Positions 10,331 to 20,998 of a DNA stretch of 64,000 bases are shown here, in pieces. Both the position numbers and the translations under genes were made by a program. The notes under the pieces are model-generated. The model searched no databases. It saw nothing but the letters and a program-made list of their open reading frames with translations, and was not told the DNA's origin. Source of the stretch: Nannobrachium achirus (Eukaryota > Chordata > Actinopteri > Myctophiformes > Myctophidae); NCBI GenBank assembly GCA_963921795.1, contig OY997652.1, forward strand, positions 60,077,756 to 60,141,755. Direction: 5' to 3'. The number at the start of each line of letters is the position of its first letter. Positions within the stretch are counted from its first letter, which is position 1.

Positions 10331-10780
10331 AAAACGGGAGAAATCCATGAACAATTAAAGTTTGTTTATGCGGGCTAATGCTAAGCTAAGGAACCTAGAA
10401 TTATTATAAATATTTGCCCGTTAATTGATTGATTTAAGACTTTATTTGAAGTTTGCATAGGAAAAGGTACAGCTTCATGACGGTACAGTTCACTGGTACA
10501 AGGTCAACTAAAAGGAGACCCTAGAAAGCACTTGGCATATTTGCACAGGAAAACCATCTAAGTAGGCTATCTCATATAACATTGAATGACGTATACACAG
10601 ACTCCCTAATCGGGAGATAAGCGACTACTTTGCATTAGATAGTCTGGAAAAAAAAGAAAACAACAGTGCAAAAAATATAGCAGTAGCCTAGATAATTACA
10701 AAGAAGTGTCACTGGGAAGGTAAAACTGGGCTAGGTTTATTTTTCTGCCAGTTACAAGTGGTTTTTCAGGACGATTTTAA
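10331..10780 (+). other. Duplicated non-coding tract (matches 49081-49545)
   Basis: Near-identical to block B. Includes GTTTGCATAGGAAAAGGTAC and AGGTCAACTAAAAGGAGACC. No open frame of interest. Likely intron or 5' region. Confidence 0.6.
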
Positions 10781-10794
10781 ATTAATTGTGGGCT

Positions 10795-13075
10795 CGCCAG
10801 TACCTGGCGAGCACACTTTAGATATTGTCATTATTTATCTATCAACCAGAGCATATCAAGTTCTCCTCAATACTTTGTCCGCTTTCAACTCCTACATACT
10901 TAGTGAGAAAATGAATGAATATTGCAGTTTTATGCAAATTATTCTTCTGCCTCTAAATCATACATGCAAAGTAACATGTTCATGGCATTTGGCAAAGATG
11001 TAGAGTGTTAGTCCAAATATCACTAAAACCAATCTTACCCCAATTAGCCAAAGGGGGGCGCTATATAATTTTGAGCAGTTTGTGAAACGCTTAAACCCGT
11101 TAGGATTTTTTTTTTGCAATTTGCATGAAACATTCTACACACAATCTAAGGACCTTTATCTAATATGCCTATGAAGTGCACACACACAAAAAATAATAAT
11201 AATAATAATAAATATAGCTGCAAGCAGCGATAAAGTGGCCAAAGCCAAAAACACCTCAAATCATGAACACAGCCTGCAATGTGCGTGAAATCTTGCAAGC
11301 ACATTCCCAATAGGTCAAGGAACAGAGAGATACCACCCTTCTCACATTGGCCTGTTATAGCGCCACCAGCGGGTCAACTTTTGCACAACACATTTTTGGA
11401 ACAAAATGGACCAATCTTTGACGTCAGTAACGTCAAAGAGAGCACTGCCTGCGATCTTGACATTTTGTACTTTTATAGCCATTGTTTTCTGGCTTGAAGC
11501 GAGCCCACAATTGTTTCGAAGGAACAATATTTTCTAGTGAGAACTTGATATTGTCATATCAAGTTTTCCTCAAAACTTCGGTTCCTTTCTACTCCTACAT
11601 ACTTAGTGAGAAAATGAAAATAAAAACATCAATGTGTTCAGCTTACAGTGGCGACGTGTGCTATTACTTTATACAGCAATCGGCCAAATGGTGGCGCTGT
11701 AGGAAGCCTTCGAAAGTGCGAACTTTGAACAGGTAGAGCTCATGCTGTGTTATACATACAGCCATGAAACCTGTATACACTTATGCGTCTCCTCATGCCG
11801 AACAACTTTTACCCTCTAACTTTTGACCTCTGACCTTTAGGTCTCCCACAATTCGGAATTATATGAAAAACAGTAAAAATCTATCTCCTCCTGGGATTTT
11901 CACGTCAAGTGCACAAAACTTTTTTCACATGAACTTTGGACCAATACGGTCAGATTGATCAACCAGATTTTTTTTAAAGTGAAATATAATTTTTTAATAA
12001 TTCCATCAATATTGCGGTTTTATGCAAATTATTCTTCGGCCTCTAAATCATACATGCAAAGTTACACGTTCATGGCATTTGGCAAAGATGTGGAGGGTTA
12101 GTCAAAGTATCACTGAAACCAATTTTATTCCAATCGGCCAAAGGGGGGCGCTATACGAAGCGTTTGAAAATTCAAACTTCAAACGGGCATAAGTCATGAC
12201 TCGTTTTGTTTGAAGACATGCAACTTGTTACATGCGTGCTTTGACTCGAGCGGAAGACATCTGTGTCGTTGTTAAGTAAGCTCCGCCCTTCGATTTTCCG
12301 CCATATTGAGCAGTTTGTAAAACGCGTAAACCTGCTTTTATTCTGGAATTTTCGCTCCACGTGCACAAAACTTTTTTTACGTGAACTTTGGACCGATATC
12401 TAAAGATCTGTCAGATCGGATTTCTTTAAAATTGAAACATGCTTTTTTAAATAAATTCAATGAATATTGCAGTTTTATGCAAATTATTCTTCTGCCTCTA
12501 AATCATACATGCAAAGTAACATGTTCATGGCATTTGGCAAAGATGTAGAGTGTTAGTCCAAATATCACTAAAACCAATCTTACCCCAATTGGCCAAAGGG
12601 GGGCGCTATATCATTTTGAGCAGTTTGTGAAACGCTTAAACCCGTTAGGATTTTTTTTTTGCAATTTGCATGAAACATTCTACACACAATCTAAGGACCT
12701 TTATCTAATATGCCTATGAAGTGCACACACACAAAAACATTATAATAATGAATATAGCTGCAAGCAGCGATAAAGTGTCCAAAGCCAAAAACACCTCAAA
12801 TCATGAACACAGCCTGCAATGTGCGTGAAATCTTGCAAGCACATTCCCAATAGGTCAAGGAACAGATACCACCCTTCTTACATTGGCCTGTTATAGCGCC
12901 ACCAGCGGGTCAACTTTTGCACAACACATTTTTGGAACAAAATGGACCAATCGTTGACGTCAGTAACGTCAAAGAGAGCACTGCCTGCGATCTTGACATT
13001 TTGTGCTTTTATAGCCATTGTTTTCCGGCTTGAAGCGAGCCCACAATTGTTTCGAAGGAACAATATTTTTCTAGT
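10795..13075 (+). mobile_element. Composite interspersed repeat (AGCTGCAAGCAGCG type)
   Basis: It begins at a small inverted repeat, CTCGCCAGTACCTGGCGAG, and ends AACAATATTTTTCTAG. About 620 bp (10908-11530) is repeated at 12457-13080, containing TAGCTGCAAGCAGCGATAAA, AGCGCCACCAGCGGGTCAAC and GCGAGCCCACAATTGTTTCG. An inverted relative lies at 39266-40818. In block B the flanks meet directly as AAATTAATTAATATTAAAGAC (~49545-49565), so the element inserted after the duplication, probably at an AT-rich TTAA/TTAAT site. No protein is encoded. This repeat type is common in fish genomes, but its superfamily is not resolved here. Confidence 0.75.
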
Positions 13076-13216
13076 TAATATTTAAGACTGTGCATCACAC
13101 ATTGAACTGAAAAATAAGAAGACAAAAATACTGTTATTGTTGAAGTTGATTTTAAGTGTTATTTTTCTTCACAAATCCTGATGAAACTCTGGTATTCTAT
13201 TATAGTTTCATTCCAG

Positions 13217-13271
13217 AGTCTGTGGAGTCCAGACTGCAGGACGGTGAAACGAGAACACCAGCCAGAGCTCA
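13217..13271 (+). pseudogene. Decayed small ZNF leader exon
   Basis: It matches the 60-bp exon 53752-53811: same acceptor (TTTCATTCCAG) and same start AGTCTGTGGAGTCCAGACTG. Here the exon is 55 bp, not a multiple of three after small indels around ACGGTGAAACGAGAAC, and the donor is GTACGT followed by a long T run. Splicing it in would shift the frame, so the exon is probably dead in block A. Confidence 0.7.
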
Positions 13272-13394
13272 GTACGTTTTTTTTTTTTTTTTTTTTTTTT
13301 CTACTCAGGGCACCCCTGTAAATAATGTTTTCATCCAGAGTTAGGGCTGAAGTATTTATTTAATTTTTTTTAGCTCACATTGTTACATGACGCA

Positions 13395-13720
13395 GCTCCA
13401 CAAATCATGTTCAGTCCAGATTTAACTCTAAAAAGGCTCTAATTCGTTCTCCTGCAGTCTGCTATAGGCTACCACCAACATGTGGAACGCCCTACCACAT
13501 GCTTTAAATGAGAGCAAATCCCGACTCTTTCAAAATAGGTCTGAAAGGTCACCTACAGACGGCTGCCTCTCGAACCTCGTAATAAACTAAGCCCATACCT
13601 ATACCTCCCCTTTTCCATTGTAAATAGCTCTTATTTCTCTATTATTTATTCTTCCCTTGTTATTGTTTATGCCTGCTTTTTCCCCCCCTTTTGTTACTGA
13701 TAATTTACCTACCTACGTTT
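13395..13720 (+). mobile_element. L2-like LINE C-terminal remnant
   Basis: Translated pieces NMWNALPHALNES and LKGHLQTAASRTS match the usual C-terminal end of L2-type LINE proteins (APxLWNxLP...SFKxxLKxHL). A 3' UTR with AAATAGCTCTTATT and TTTATGCCTGC follows. The block B copy is 53990-54330, so insertion predates the duplication. Confidence 0.7.
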
Positions 13721-13761
13721 AACCACTTGAACCCCTGCATCCCTATTCTGCGGGGAAGGTT

Positions 13762-13851
13762 CACCAAAAGTAGCTGATCTACAAGCTCACAACACGTCTC
13801 AACGGTACACGTTGTGAGCTTTTTAGATCTGCTATTGTTTTGGTGAAGAGA
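13762..13851. repeat. Dispersed hairpin, copy 2
   Basis: Arms read outward-in TTCACCAAAAGTAGCTGATC and TCTGCTATTGTTTTGGTGAA, with TACAAGCTCACAAC and GTTGTGAGCTTTTTAGA inside. Here the pairing extends into the flank, giving ~35-bp arms. The block B copy at 54663-54734 is shorter in the loop. Confidence 0.8.
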
Positions 13852-13938
13852 GTTTGCTGTAGATGGAAAAAGAACTCATCAAGTGCAGTGCAGATCAGGT
13901 CTGTTTTACAGCATCCAAATGACTGGCATCTCGGCACC

Positions 13939-14676
13939 TAGCTCTGGTCCATCGCGTCTCCTCCCAGAGACGCTCTGACAGACCCGTCGGGAAATGGCTA
14001 GACTCGAGATTGTCGGCCCCTCCGAGTGCTCAACATCAGTCAAAATAAACAAAACTACTTCACTACTCACCAAACCAAAGGTTGTTTTGCGTTGTTGAAA
14101 GTCTATTCTCCGCGGTGGTAAACCTCTCAGCACCCCACCTACTCTGTAACATACATTATTTTTGTCATGAAATAAAACGCACACACCTCAGGCCACCTAG
14201 CGGCCACCGCAGATACAATGGTTCCCAACCCGGAAATAAGCGGCGGTCGAGTTGGATGCACTTTATTTCATGCCAAAAATAATGTATTTTACAGAGTAGG
14301 TGGGGTGCTGAGGGGAGGCTCTCTCCATTCCGACATGTCGCCACTCGGAAATTGACTTTCTATTGTCGGAGTGGCGACACTCCCATGGGCCTAAGGTTTA
14401 GGGTTAGGGTTAGAGATAGGGTTAGTGTCGGAATGGAGACATGTCGGAAAGGAGACATGTCGGAGTGGAGAGATGCACTCGTGCTGAGGGGTTCACCACC
14501 GCGGAGAATAGACTTTCAACAACGCAAAACTACCTTTGGTTTGGTGAGTAGTGAAACAGTTTTGTTTATTTAGACTGATGTTGAGCGCTCGGAGGGGCTG
14601 ACAATCTCGAGTCTAGCCATTTCCCGACGGGTCTGTCGGAGCCTTCCCTGGGAGCAGACGCGATGGACCAGAGCTA
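13939..14676. mobile_element. Mutator-like MITE with ~190-bp terminal inverted repeats
   Basis: Left end TAGCTCTGGTCCATCGCGTC, right end the complement finishing GACGCGATGGACCAGAGCTA. Inverted arms continue through the motifs CGACGGGTCTGTC, AACTACCTTTGG and CACCGCGG, about 190-230 bp each. Nine-base flanks CTCGGCACC (13930-13938) and CTAGGCACC (14677-14685) differ by one base. Block B reads straight through here (CATCTAGGCACCCACTTTGG, ~54815). Long arms and a nine-base duplication fit Mutator/MULE. No transposase gene. Confidence 0.85.
14316..14480. mobile_element. Small nested element, 11-bp duplication
   Basis: Inserted in the right arm of 13939-14676. GTGCTGAGGGG occurs at 14305-14315 and 14481-14491, directly flanking it. 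Its ends pair CTCTCCATTCCGACATGTC with the complement of GACATGTCGGAGTGGAGAG. A TTTAGGGTTAGGGTTAG tract lies inside. Confidence 0.75.
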
Positions 14677-14689
14677 CTAGGCACCCACT

Positions 14690-15345
14690 TTGGGAAATCC
14701 TGGTTCATACATTACAGCTGCTAAACTGTGCTATAAACACTCTTTGTCCTTGTAGTGTAGCAGTGTGTTTATGGAGGAATACCTGAGACAAGAGGGCATG
14801 AAGGCAATTCATAGACTGTAAAACAAATATGGACGGTGTTAAGCCATTGGTTTCTATGCTGCAAAAATTCCACTTTTTTGTCCCTTGTACGGGTCATTGT
14901 AGAAATGGTAGGCCTACCATCTCGAATGTTATTGGCTGCCAATGGTCACGTGCAACCGCAGGGATACTTGGGAGAATGTGGTGTTGAGCTTCCCAGATAA
15001 AGCACACGAAGAAGAACCATCACAAGCCTATGATCACAAGCCCCTCCTACAGCACACCCTGCTTTAACATCAAATATAACATAAATTGGTCCATATTTTC
15101 ACATAACGCATATCATGGTGATTGAAACAAGGCTTTAAACTAGCGACAGGAACCATGAAGTACCTATGAAAATGTTTATTAAGGTAAGAAAATTGAATGT
15201 ATATGTTCGGGGGGAATATAATGGAACCAATGGAGAACATGTTGCTTCTGGTACCAGAACAGCGCGACTAGTGGCCAATCATAGGAATTTTATGTTCCGT
15301 GTTGCTTCATTTTAAATCCTGACGCCTGTCCCCCTGAGTGCTATT
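14690..15345 (+). other. Duplicated non-coding tract (matches 54825-55475)
   Basis: Close to block B. The pair shares a short open frame starting TGTTTATGGAGGAATACCTG, but here the frame is cut early and the block B version encodes no known domain. Probably intron sequence or an old repeat. Confidence 0.5.
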
Positions 15346-16097
15346 TAACACTTAGGCCTACCAAAAGAATATTCTGGTTTCCGGTAGGCGACCGACCCTA
15401 TTAAATACGTGCGAGCGACCCAGATGTTTTTATTGGCATTTGGAGTGAAAAAAAAAGAAAATTAAGTCAAAATCCGACCGAGTCGATCAAAAACGTCTTA
15501 CAAAAAATATATTTGGTGCGACCACATTCGCGAAGTTTAATCAAAGTTTTCTTTCGTCTAAAATATCAAGTGCGCAAATGTTTTGTTTTACTATTCATGC
15601 GTCATTCCGTCTGCTCCAACTCCAGCTGTGCTCAGACCGCAGCGTTACTAGCCTCTGTTCCCAATTCCCATGCATAGAAAGCAAGCAGGCATAGCAGCAG
15701 TGACTGGAGTGGAGATGCAACACAGCAGTTGATAGAAAATAGCGCCCGATACAAGCTGTTGTAAACCGCATGATTGGTGGACTCTCTGCTTTGAAAACTG
15801 CCTGATTGTAATGATTTTATTCCTCTCCTCCACGGCTAAAGGAACGGGGCTAAAGCGCTAGCATGCTAATGATTTAGCCACGTTCTTTCAGGAGGAAAAA
15901 CAACAACAAACACAGGCTAAAAGTAACAAGTATGTAACGTCACTGCATCGATAAAGAACGGTAGGCCTGCGCGGCTGCATCGCTATGCAAGCAAATTGTC
16001 TTAATCTAAAACTTTTTAAGAAGTCCTCTACTACTACATCACTGTTTACTATGCGTGCAGTGTGTGCGCTGACTGCGCTCGACACAACACAGCACCA

Positions 16098-17140
16098 AGC
16101 CCCTTTTCGACTGCAACTTTAGCTAGGGTTACCAACCGTCCCGTAAAATACGGGATCGTCCCGCTTTTGGAAACTAAAAGACGTGTCCCGTATTGAACTG
16201 AAACGGGACGCTCTTTGTCCCGTATTTGAAGGTTGGGGGATAAATATGAATGACGGGATGATTTAATTGAGAAATGACAGCTATTCTGCCTGTCAGAGAG
16301 CTTCCACTCTGCTCTCCTCTGAGACAAGTGCTGCATCCCATTGCTGTGAGGGGCGCTGCGCTGTTTGTAAGCAGCCCATTGGCTACAGTGTTGCTAAGAC
16401 ACAGTCTCCGCCAATCCAATCCCTTCCCATGGGCTCTAGGTTCAGTCCATAAGTTGCCTGCGCGAGACGATACAAGTGCATGCGAGCGCGAGCATACGAC
16501 AGTGCTCGGCTCAGAACACATTGTTTAATGTCTTATAAAAACGTGTTACAGAAGATTGTGTACAAACAGATTAGACATGAATCCATGATAGGTGATAGCC
16601 TAAACAACAAGGTGAAAAAGCAGGCAAGCAAGCAGAAAATGAGCCATGGATTGTATTCCTGGGAGTCTTGTCTGCCAACTAAAGCGACCCCAGACCATCC
16701 CCAGACTGGCTGGTATGTGAAATAACATAAGCATGCGTTGATTTTGTTTTTACAACCTAAAGGTTATTACTGTATGCCATTCCAATATGATTAAACTAGT
16801 GTTGGGTAACCAGAGAGTGGGCACATAAGAACCAGGTAGACCCGTTTTGGGAGAAATAATATATTTAGGAAATGGCCCAAAGACACCCGAAATGATATTG
16901 TGAAAGGAAAAATATGATTTAATATAGGAAAATACTCGTTTTAGCCAACTTTATAACCGAAAATACCCGATTTGACGCTACTTTCCTCATAAATATAATG
17001 AGGTGTCCCGTATTTGAAACTCTGGGAGTTGGTAACCCTTAGTATTACTTTCACACCACTACCCAGGTCCTTGTAGTGGAAGACATGTCACAAGTGGGCG
17101 GTGTGGAGTGGTGTGGTGTTGGGCCAGTGGAAAAGGGGTT
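16098..17140. mobile_element. CCCCTTTTCGACTGCA MITE, interrupted
   Basis: Left end CCCCTTTTCGACTGCAACTT and right end GTTGGGCCAGTGGAAAAGGGG are the termini of the same MITE seen complete at 41248-41655 and as right-end pieces at 18240-18570 and 58990-59330. Here it is split by the element at 16124-17041. Confidence 0.7.
16124..17041. mobile_element. TAGGGTTACCAAC...GTTGGTAACCCTTA element
   Basis: Inverted ends TAGGGTTACCAACCGTCCCG and TTGGTAACCCTTA; the motif CCCGTATTTGAA is repeated inside each end (about 16195, 16219 and 17007). Internal short frames have no recognised domain. It is nested in the MITE above, which is nested in 15355-17798, giving three levels of insertion. Confidence 0.65.
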
Positions 17141-17434
17141 CTAGTACACACTGCAGCCTATGACTGCAGCCAGGCAAACGCCTCATAGCGTTTGTCAACC
17201 TGTGGGTCGAGACCCCAGAGAGGTCACAAAATGATTTTGGGGGGTCCAAAACTTAATGTGCAACATTGTTTTCTCACTCAACTGTAAACAAAACAACATA
17301 CAGTGTATTGAGGGTTTATGTACATGTCTAAAGTGACAACGTAAGGACTTTTTTTAACCTCTGAAATGACAAATTAAATTGACAAAGGGTCAAATTGTCA
17401 AATATTAGAGGCTGAAATTGTGATCTAAATCTGA

Positions 17435-17508
17435 AATAGCTGATCTACATGCTCACAATGCCTCGCAACGTGAGGGGTTGTGAGCATGTAGATCTGCTAT
17501 TTTCACAA
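17435..17508. repeat. Dispersed hairpin, copy 3, with matched arm change
   Basis: Arms TAGCTGATCTACATGCTCAC and GTGAGCATGTAGATCTGCTA. Both arms carry ACATG where other copies have ACAAG/CTTGT, so the change kept the pairing. Confidence 0.8.
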
Positions 17509-17798
17509 TAGAACCGTGTTATACAAAATGTTATGCCTAACATGAACCATTTAATGATTTAGAAATTGGTAACTCAGGAAAACAGAATATATTAAAAAAG
17601 AAGCATATCGATCATTGCCATAGAAAAAAAAAAAAAAACTACCTACCCATCCTTCCCATGAGGAAATAAAATAAAATTCGTTGCTACCCATCATGCCCAC
17701 AAAAAAATTAAAATAAAAAATAAAATAAAATAAATTCCCTACCTACTCAGCCCTAAAATTACAGCCTACCGGAAGACAAGGATTTATTTTGCTAGGCC

Positions 17799-18600
17799 TT
17801 ACTACTGATCTGATGCCCAAATGGCCTTTCCTCTAGTGCCATCTGTTGGCCAAACTCTCCACTTGCATACAGTCTCAAAAATGAAATGGGCAGATTCAGA
17901 TCATCATGAAACTTGATCAGGTGCTTTAATGCTTCCTGGAAGATTAACCCTAACCTGTTCCAATGACCTACCATCTAGCACCACCATCAGATAACAAATA
18001 ATGACGTTTCACACAAGGCTGCTAGATTATGGCATAAATTATCTAAACTATTGTTGTTTTATATGATTATTTACTCCTTGAAACCAAAGTGTTGACAAAC
18101 AGATGCTTTGGTTTTCCTTTTTTTCTTCAGAACTAAATATCTCACAGCTGAGATTGAGTTTTAGTTTTTAGGATTTTAGTAAGTGAAAGTGCAAAAAAAT
18201 AAATAATAATAATAATAAATAAATACATATATTTTTCAGCAGGTAAAAAAAGGCTGGCTACAGTATGAGATCTATTACGATACAATACGATATTACACTA
18301 TCATAATCTATTATAGTGTATTCTAGTTATCATAGTAATACATTAATACTTATATAGTGTATTAAAATCACAGTTATAATCCATTTTAGTGTATTATAAT
18401 TAGGATAGTTGTAATACAAATGTATATTGTATTATAATCACAGTTAAAATGGTCAATTTGTTTCTTACTGATAGGGGTACTTTTGTGTAATGTAAAATGT
18501 AGATAATTTTAAGTGGTGTGGTGTGGTGTACAGTGTCGTGTAGTGTGTTGCTAAAGCTGCAGTCGAACTTGCAATGCTTCCTCTGTTTCACAAAACGAAT
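17799..18600 (+). other. Duplicated tract with MITE right end (matches 58661-59330)
   Basis: 17890-18240 is shared with block B. 18240-18570 is rich in TATTATAGTGTATTATAATTA repeats and ends GTGTTGCTAAAGCTGCAGTC, the right end of the CCCCTTTTCGACTGCA MITE family. No gene. Confidence 0.6.
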
Positions 18601-18689
18601 GACACGTCAAACGACCACCTTCCGTAATCCAGAAGTTGGTCTTTTACTAACTCATTGAATGCCATTTCAAGATGGCCCAGACTGCCACT

Positions 18690-20070
18690 ATCAGACTGCC
18701 ACTATCCTAGATTTCTAGTGCACGGATCAATTTTTAGTGCACGGATCGTGCACGCCCATGCACCATATAGCATCATATGTGTAGTACTTTTTAACAGCTT
18801 TCAAACAAAAAAATCCGCTTGGAAATCCGTTCAGGCATTCATGAGATAGAAGCCTTCAAAGTCAGACAAAACAAACACTGCCACCTTCCTAAATTTTGAG
18901 TGCACGGATCAATCTTTTGTGCACGGATCGTGCACGCCCATGCACCATATATGCATCATATGTGTAGTACTTTTTAACAGCTTTCAAACAAAAAAATCCG
19001 CTTGGAAATCCGTTCAGGCATTCATGAGATACAAGCCTTCAAAGTCAGACAAAACAGCCATTTTTGACATTTTGAAAGATGTGTTTGTTATGGGGCTAAA
19101 CATGCAATTTCACAATTGCGATCATGCCTAATACATTTGAGGCATTTTTAGAAATGTTTTTATACAATTTTTTTTTTTTTTTTTTTAAATGGCTTCCAAC
19201 TCGGGCCAGCCCATGCAACGCTTTATATGTAATCAAAAGTATTTTAAAATCTATTCTAGCTTTTAATAGGTAGCCAGTGAAGTGAGGCTAACACCAGGGT
19301 TATGTGTGCTCTGCAGTTAGTGTTGGTGAGGAATTCTTGCTGTGTTTACAGTATATGTATTTAGTTAAAAATCATCCTAAAACGTTAAAGCCAGATTTGT
19401 CATAACTTCAGTTTCAAACACCCGTAATAACCTGTAACTAGTAACTTTACTTGTTTAGTTTAAAATAGTTGTTCTGTCAATGCAAAGACACAACTTAGCG
19501 TGGTGTTGCATCAAGTGGTACAAATGAGGCGAAGGAAGCGTTGTTTCGCTTCTGTACTCTTCACTCTAACTGAAAAATGGCAACAGAGGCAATGTTCGCT
19601 TCTCCATCACTTCAGCCTTTGCACATAAAGTTGTTGTGTAAGGAATTATGTATATAAACTCTGCACAAAAAGAAAGGAAACTTGACTTCGGTCCATTATA
19701 TCTCCCCTTTAACTCATACAATGCCAGGCGACTTTTAGAGCAACTTTCTCACTATGGGCTTCCCTGCCAAGCGACTTTGGGCGACTTTTTCTTAGGGATT
19801 TTTTTTTTTTTTTTTTTGGACCCCATTAAATCTAGTAAACATGATTTCAATCGCGATTTTGCATGTTCCACCCCCATACAACCCCATCTTTATACAGGGC
19901 AGCCATCTTTGTTTACATAACATGTAAAACATAATGGCTATTATCACAAGAATGCCTGAACGGATTTCCAATCTTTTTTTTTTGTTTGAAAGCTGTGAAC
20001 AGCCTGCACAAACATGGTGCACGATCTGTGCATGGGCTTGCATGATCTGTGCACTACAAATTACATGGAA
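18690..20070. repeat. Tandem ~195-bp repeat and its inverted partner
   Basis: Two direct units start near 18710 and 18895. Each has GTGCACGGATCGTGCACGCC, a CACCATAT segment, AGCTTTCAAACAAAAAAATC and GGAAATCCGTTCAGGCATTC. An inverted version is at 19945-20060 (GAATGCCTGAACGGATTTCC ... GTGCACGATCTGTGCATGGG). Another copy sits in 60430-60570. The arrangement suggests a fold-back element with other repeats inserted between its arms. Confidence 0.6.
19195..19345 (-). mobile_element. L2-like LINE fragment
   Basis: Shared almost exactly with 59878-60003: GGCCAGCCCATGCAACGCTT, TTTTAAAATCTATTCTAGCT and GTAGCCAGTGAAGTGAGGCT. It lies in antisense orientation to the LINE reading direction. The protein-coding part present at 59677-59886 is missing here. 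Confidence 0.6.
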
Positions 20071-20750
20071 GTCTATGGAGATTTTCTGGCACTAATGCCA
20101 CTCGAGGGCATTTTTAATTGGCAGTAACTACCAATTTGTATTGTGTTTCATATCATTTTTACCTCACCTTTACAACAAGGTACAGATTGTAAGCATCGGG
20201 CCATTCGTGGAATGAGCACCACACCACAGCCAAACATGTGGGTAGCGCCAACCCAAAATTTGCCAATATTCGGTCCATTATATCCCCTGTTTAATTATTC
20301 CAAATGCAGCTTGTAAGGATCTGGCATTTGTGGAATGAGCAACACAGCCAAACATGTGGGTAGCGCCCCTCCAAAAATGGTCAAAATGGCCTGGCAGGCC
20401 TGCAATACTGTTCTTTTGGTGTTCACCTTTGTTGCTTGGTTCATTGATTGATTGCACTCTCTCACAGTATTAAGCCATTTTTACATGCTCAGTGTCAGGG
20501 AAGCCCAAAACGAGAGTAAATGCCAGCAGAACAGTATTGCTAGCCTTTTTCGCAAAACTTTGGTCGGCGCTACCCACACGTTCTGCTGTGTAGCTCATGT
20601 CTCAAATGCCCAATGCTTACAAGCTGTACCTTGTTGAAAAGGTGACGAATCAACGATAAAAAAATTACATAAAACACAATACAATTTGGTATTATTATAG
20701 GGGAGATATAATTGACCTAACTCAAGTTTCCTTTCTTTTTGAGTTTATGT
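19654..20750. mobile_element. TIR element copy A (AACTCTGCACAAAAAGAAAGG)
   Basis: Left end AACTCTGCACAAAAAGAAAG, then TTATATCTCCCC; right end GGGGAGATATAATTGACC, then TTCCTTTCTTTTTGAGTTT. Inverted arms are ~50 bp. The inside contains two direct copies of a segment with GTGGAATGAGCA and CACAGCCAAACATGTGGGTA. Copy B is 62112-63706. No coding frame. Confidence 0.7.
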
Positions 20751-20998
20751 TAGTCTTGCTGAAGCTTTCTTATTTTCAGGCATACAACTGCTGTATTAAA
20801 ACTTTATTAGAATACTTTACTGTTTTCATGCATAGTATGTGTAGTAATTGACAGCATGGAGAGGTGATTAGATGATCATACAAATGAAGACGTTTTTTTG
20901 CCATCACAAGTCACAACACCCAGCGACCAATATGACACGATTCAAGCGCTAGAAAGATATTTTATATTTCGGTGGCAGTGCACCTTAAAGGACAACTT

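Larger units (their letters stand above)
15355..17798. mobile_element. TTA-flanked TIR element carrying nested insertions
   Basis: Ends GGCCTACCAAAAGAATATTC and the complement of AATATTC-like GGATTTATTTTGCTAGGCC, with TTTCCGGTAGGC / GCCTACCGGAAGA further in. TTA flanks both sides (15352-15354, 17799-17801). Block B has a single TTA at 56171-56173 in an otherwise identical context (TTTAACACTTACTACTGATC), so this is an insertion in block A. Three-base TTA duplication suggests the PIF/Harbinger group. At least two further elements and one hairpin are nested inside. Confidence 0.8.

Noticed and set aside
14398-14430. Interstitial telomere repeat (TTAGGG)n
   Set aside because: Only a few degenerate units inside a small nested element; the 31490 and 9080 sites are similar. 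Not a fused telomere.
17792-17974. Short minus frame MVGHWNRLGLIF shared with 58660-58737
   Set aside because: Shared only because the blocks are duplicates. No domain, and in block B it joins the LINE frame by accident of insertion.
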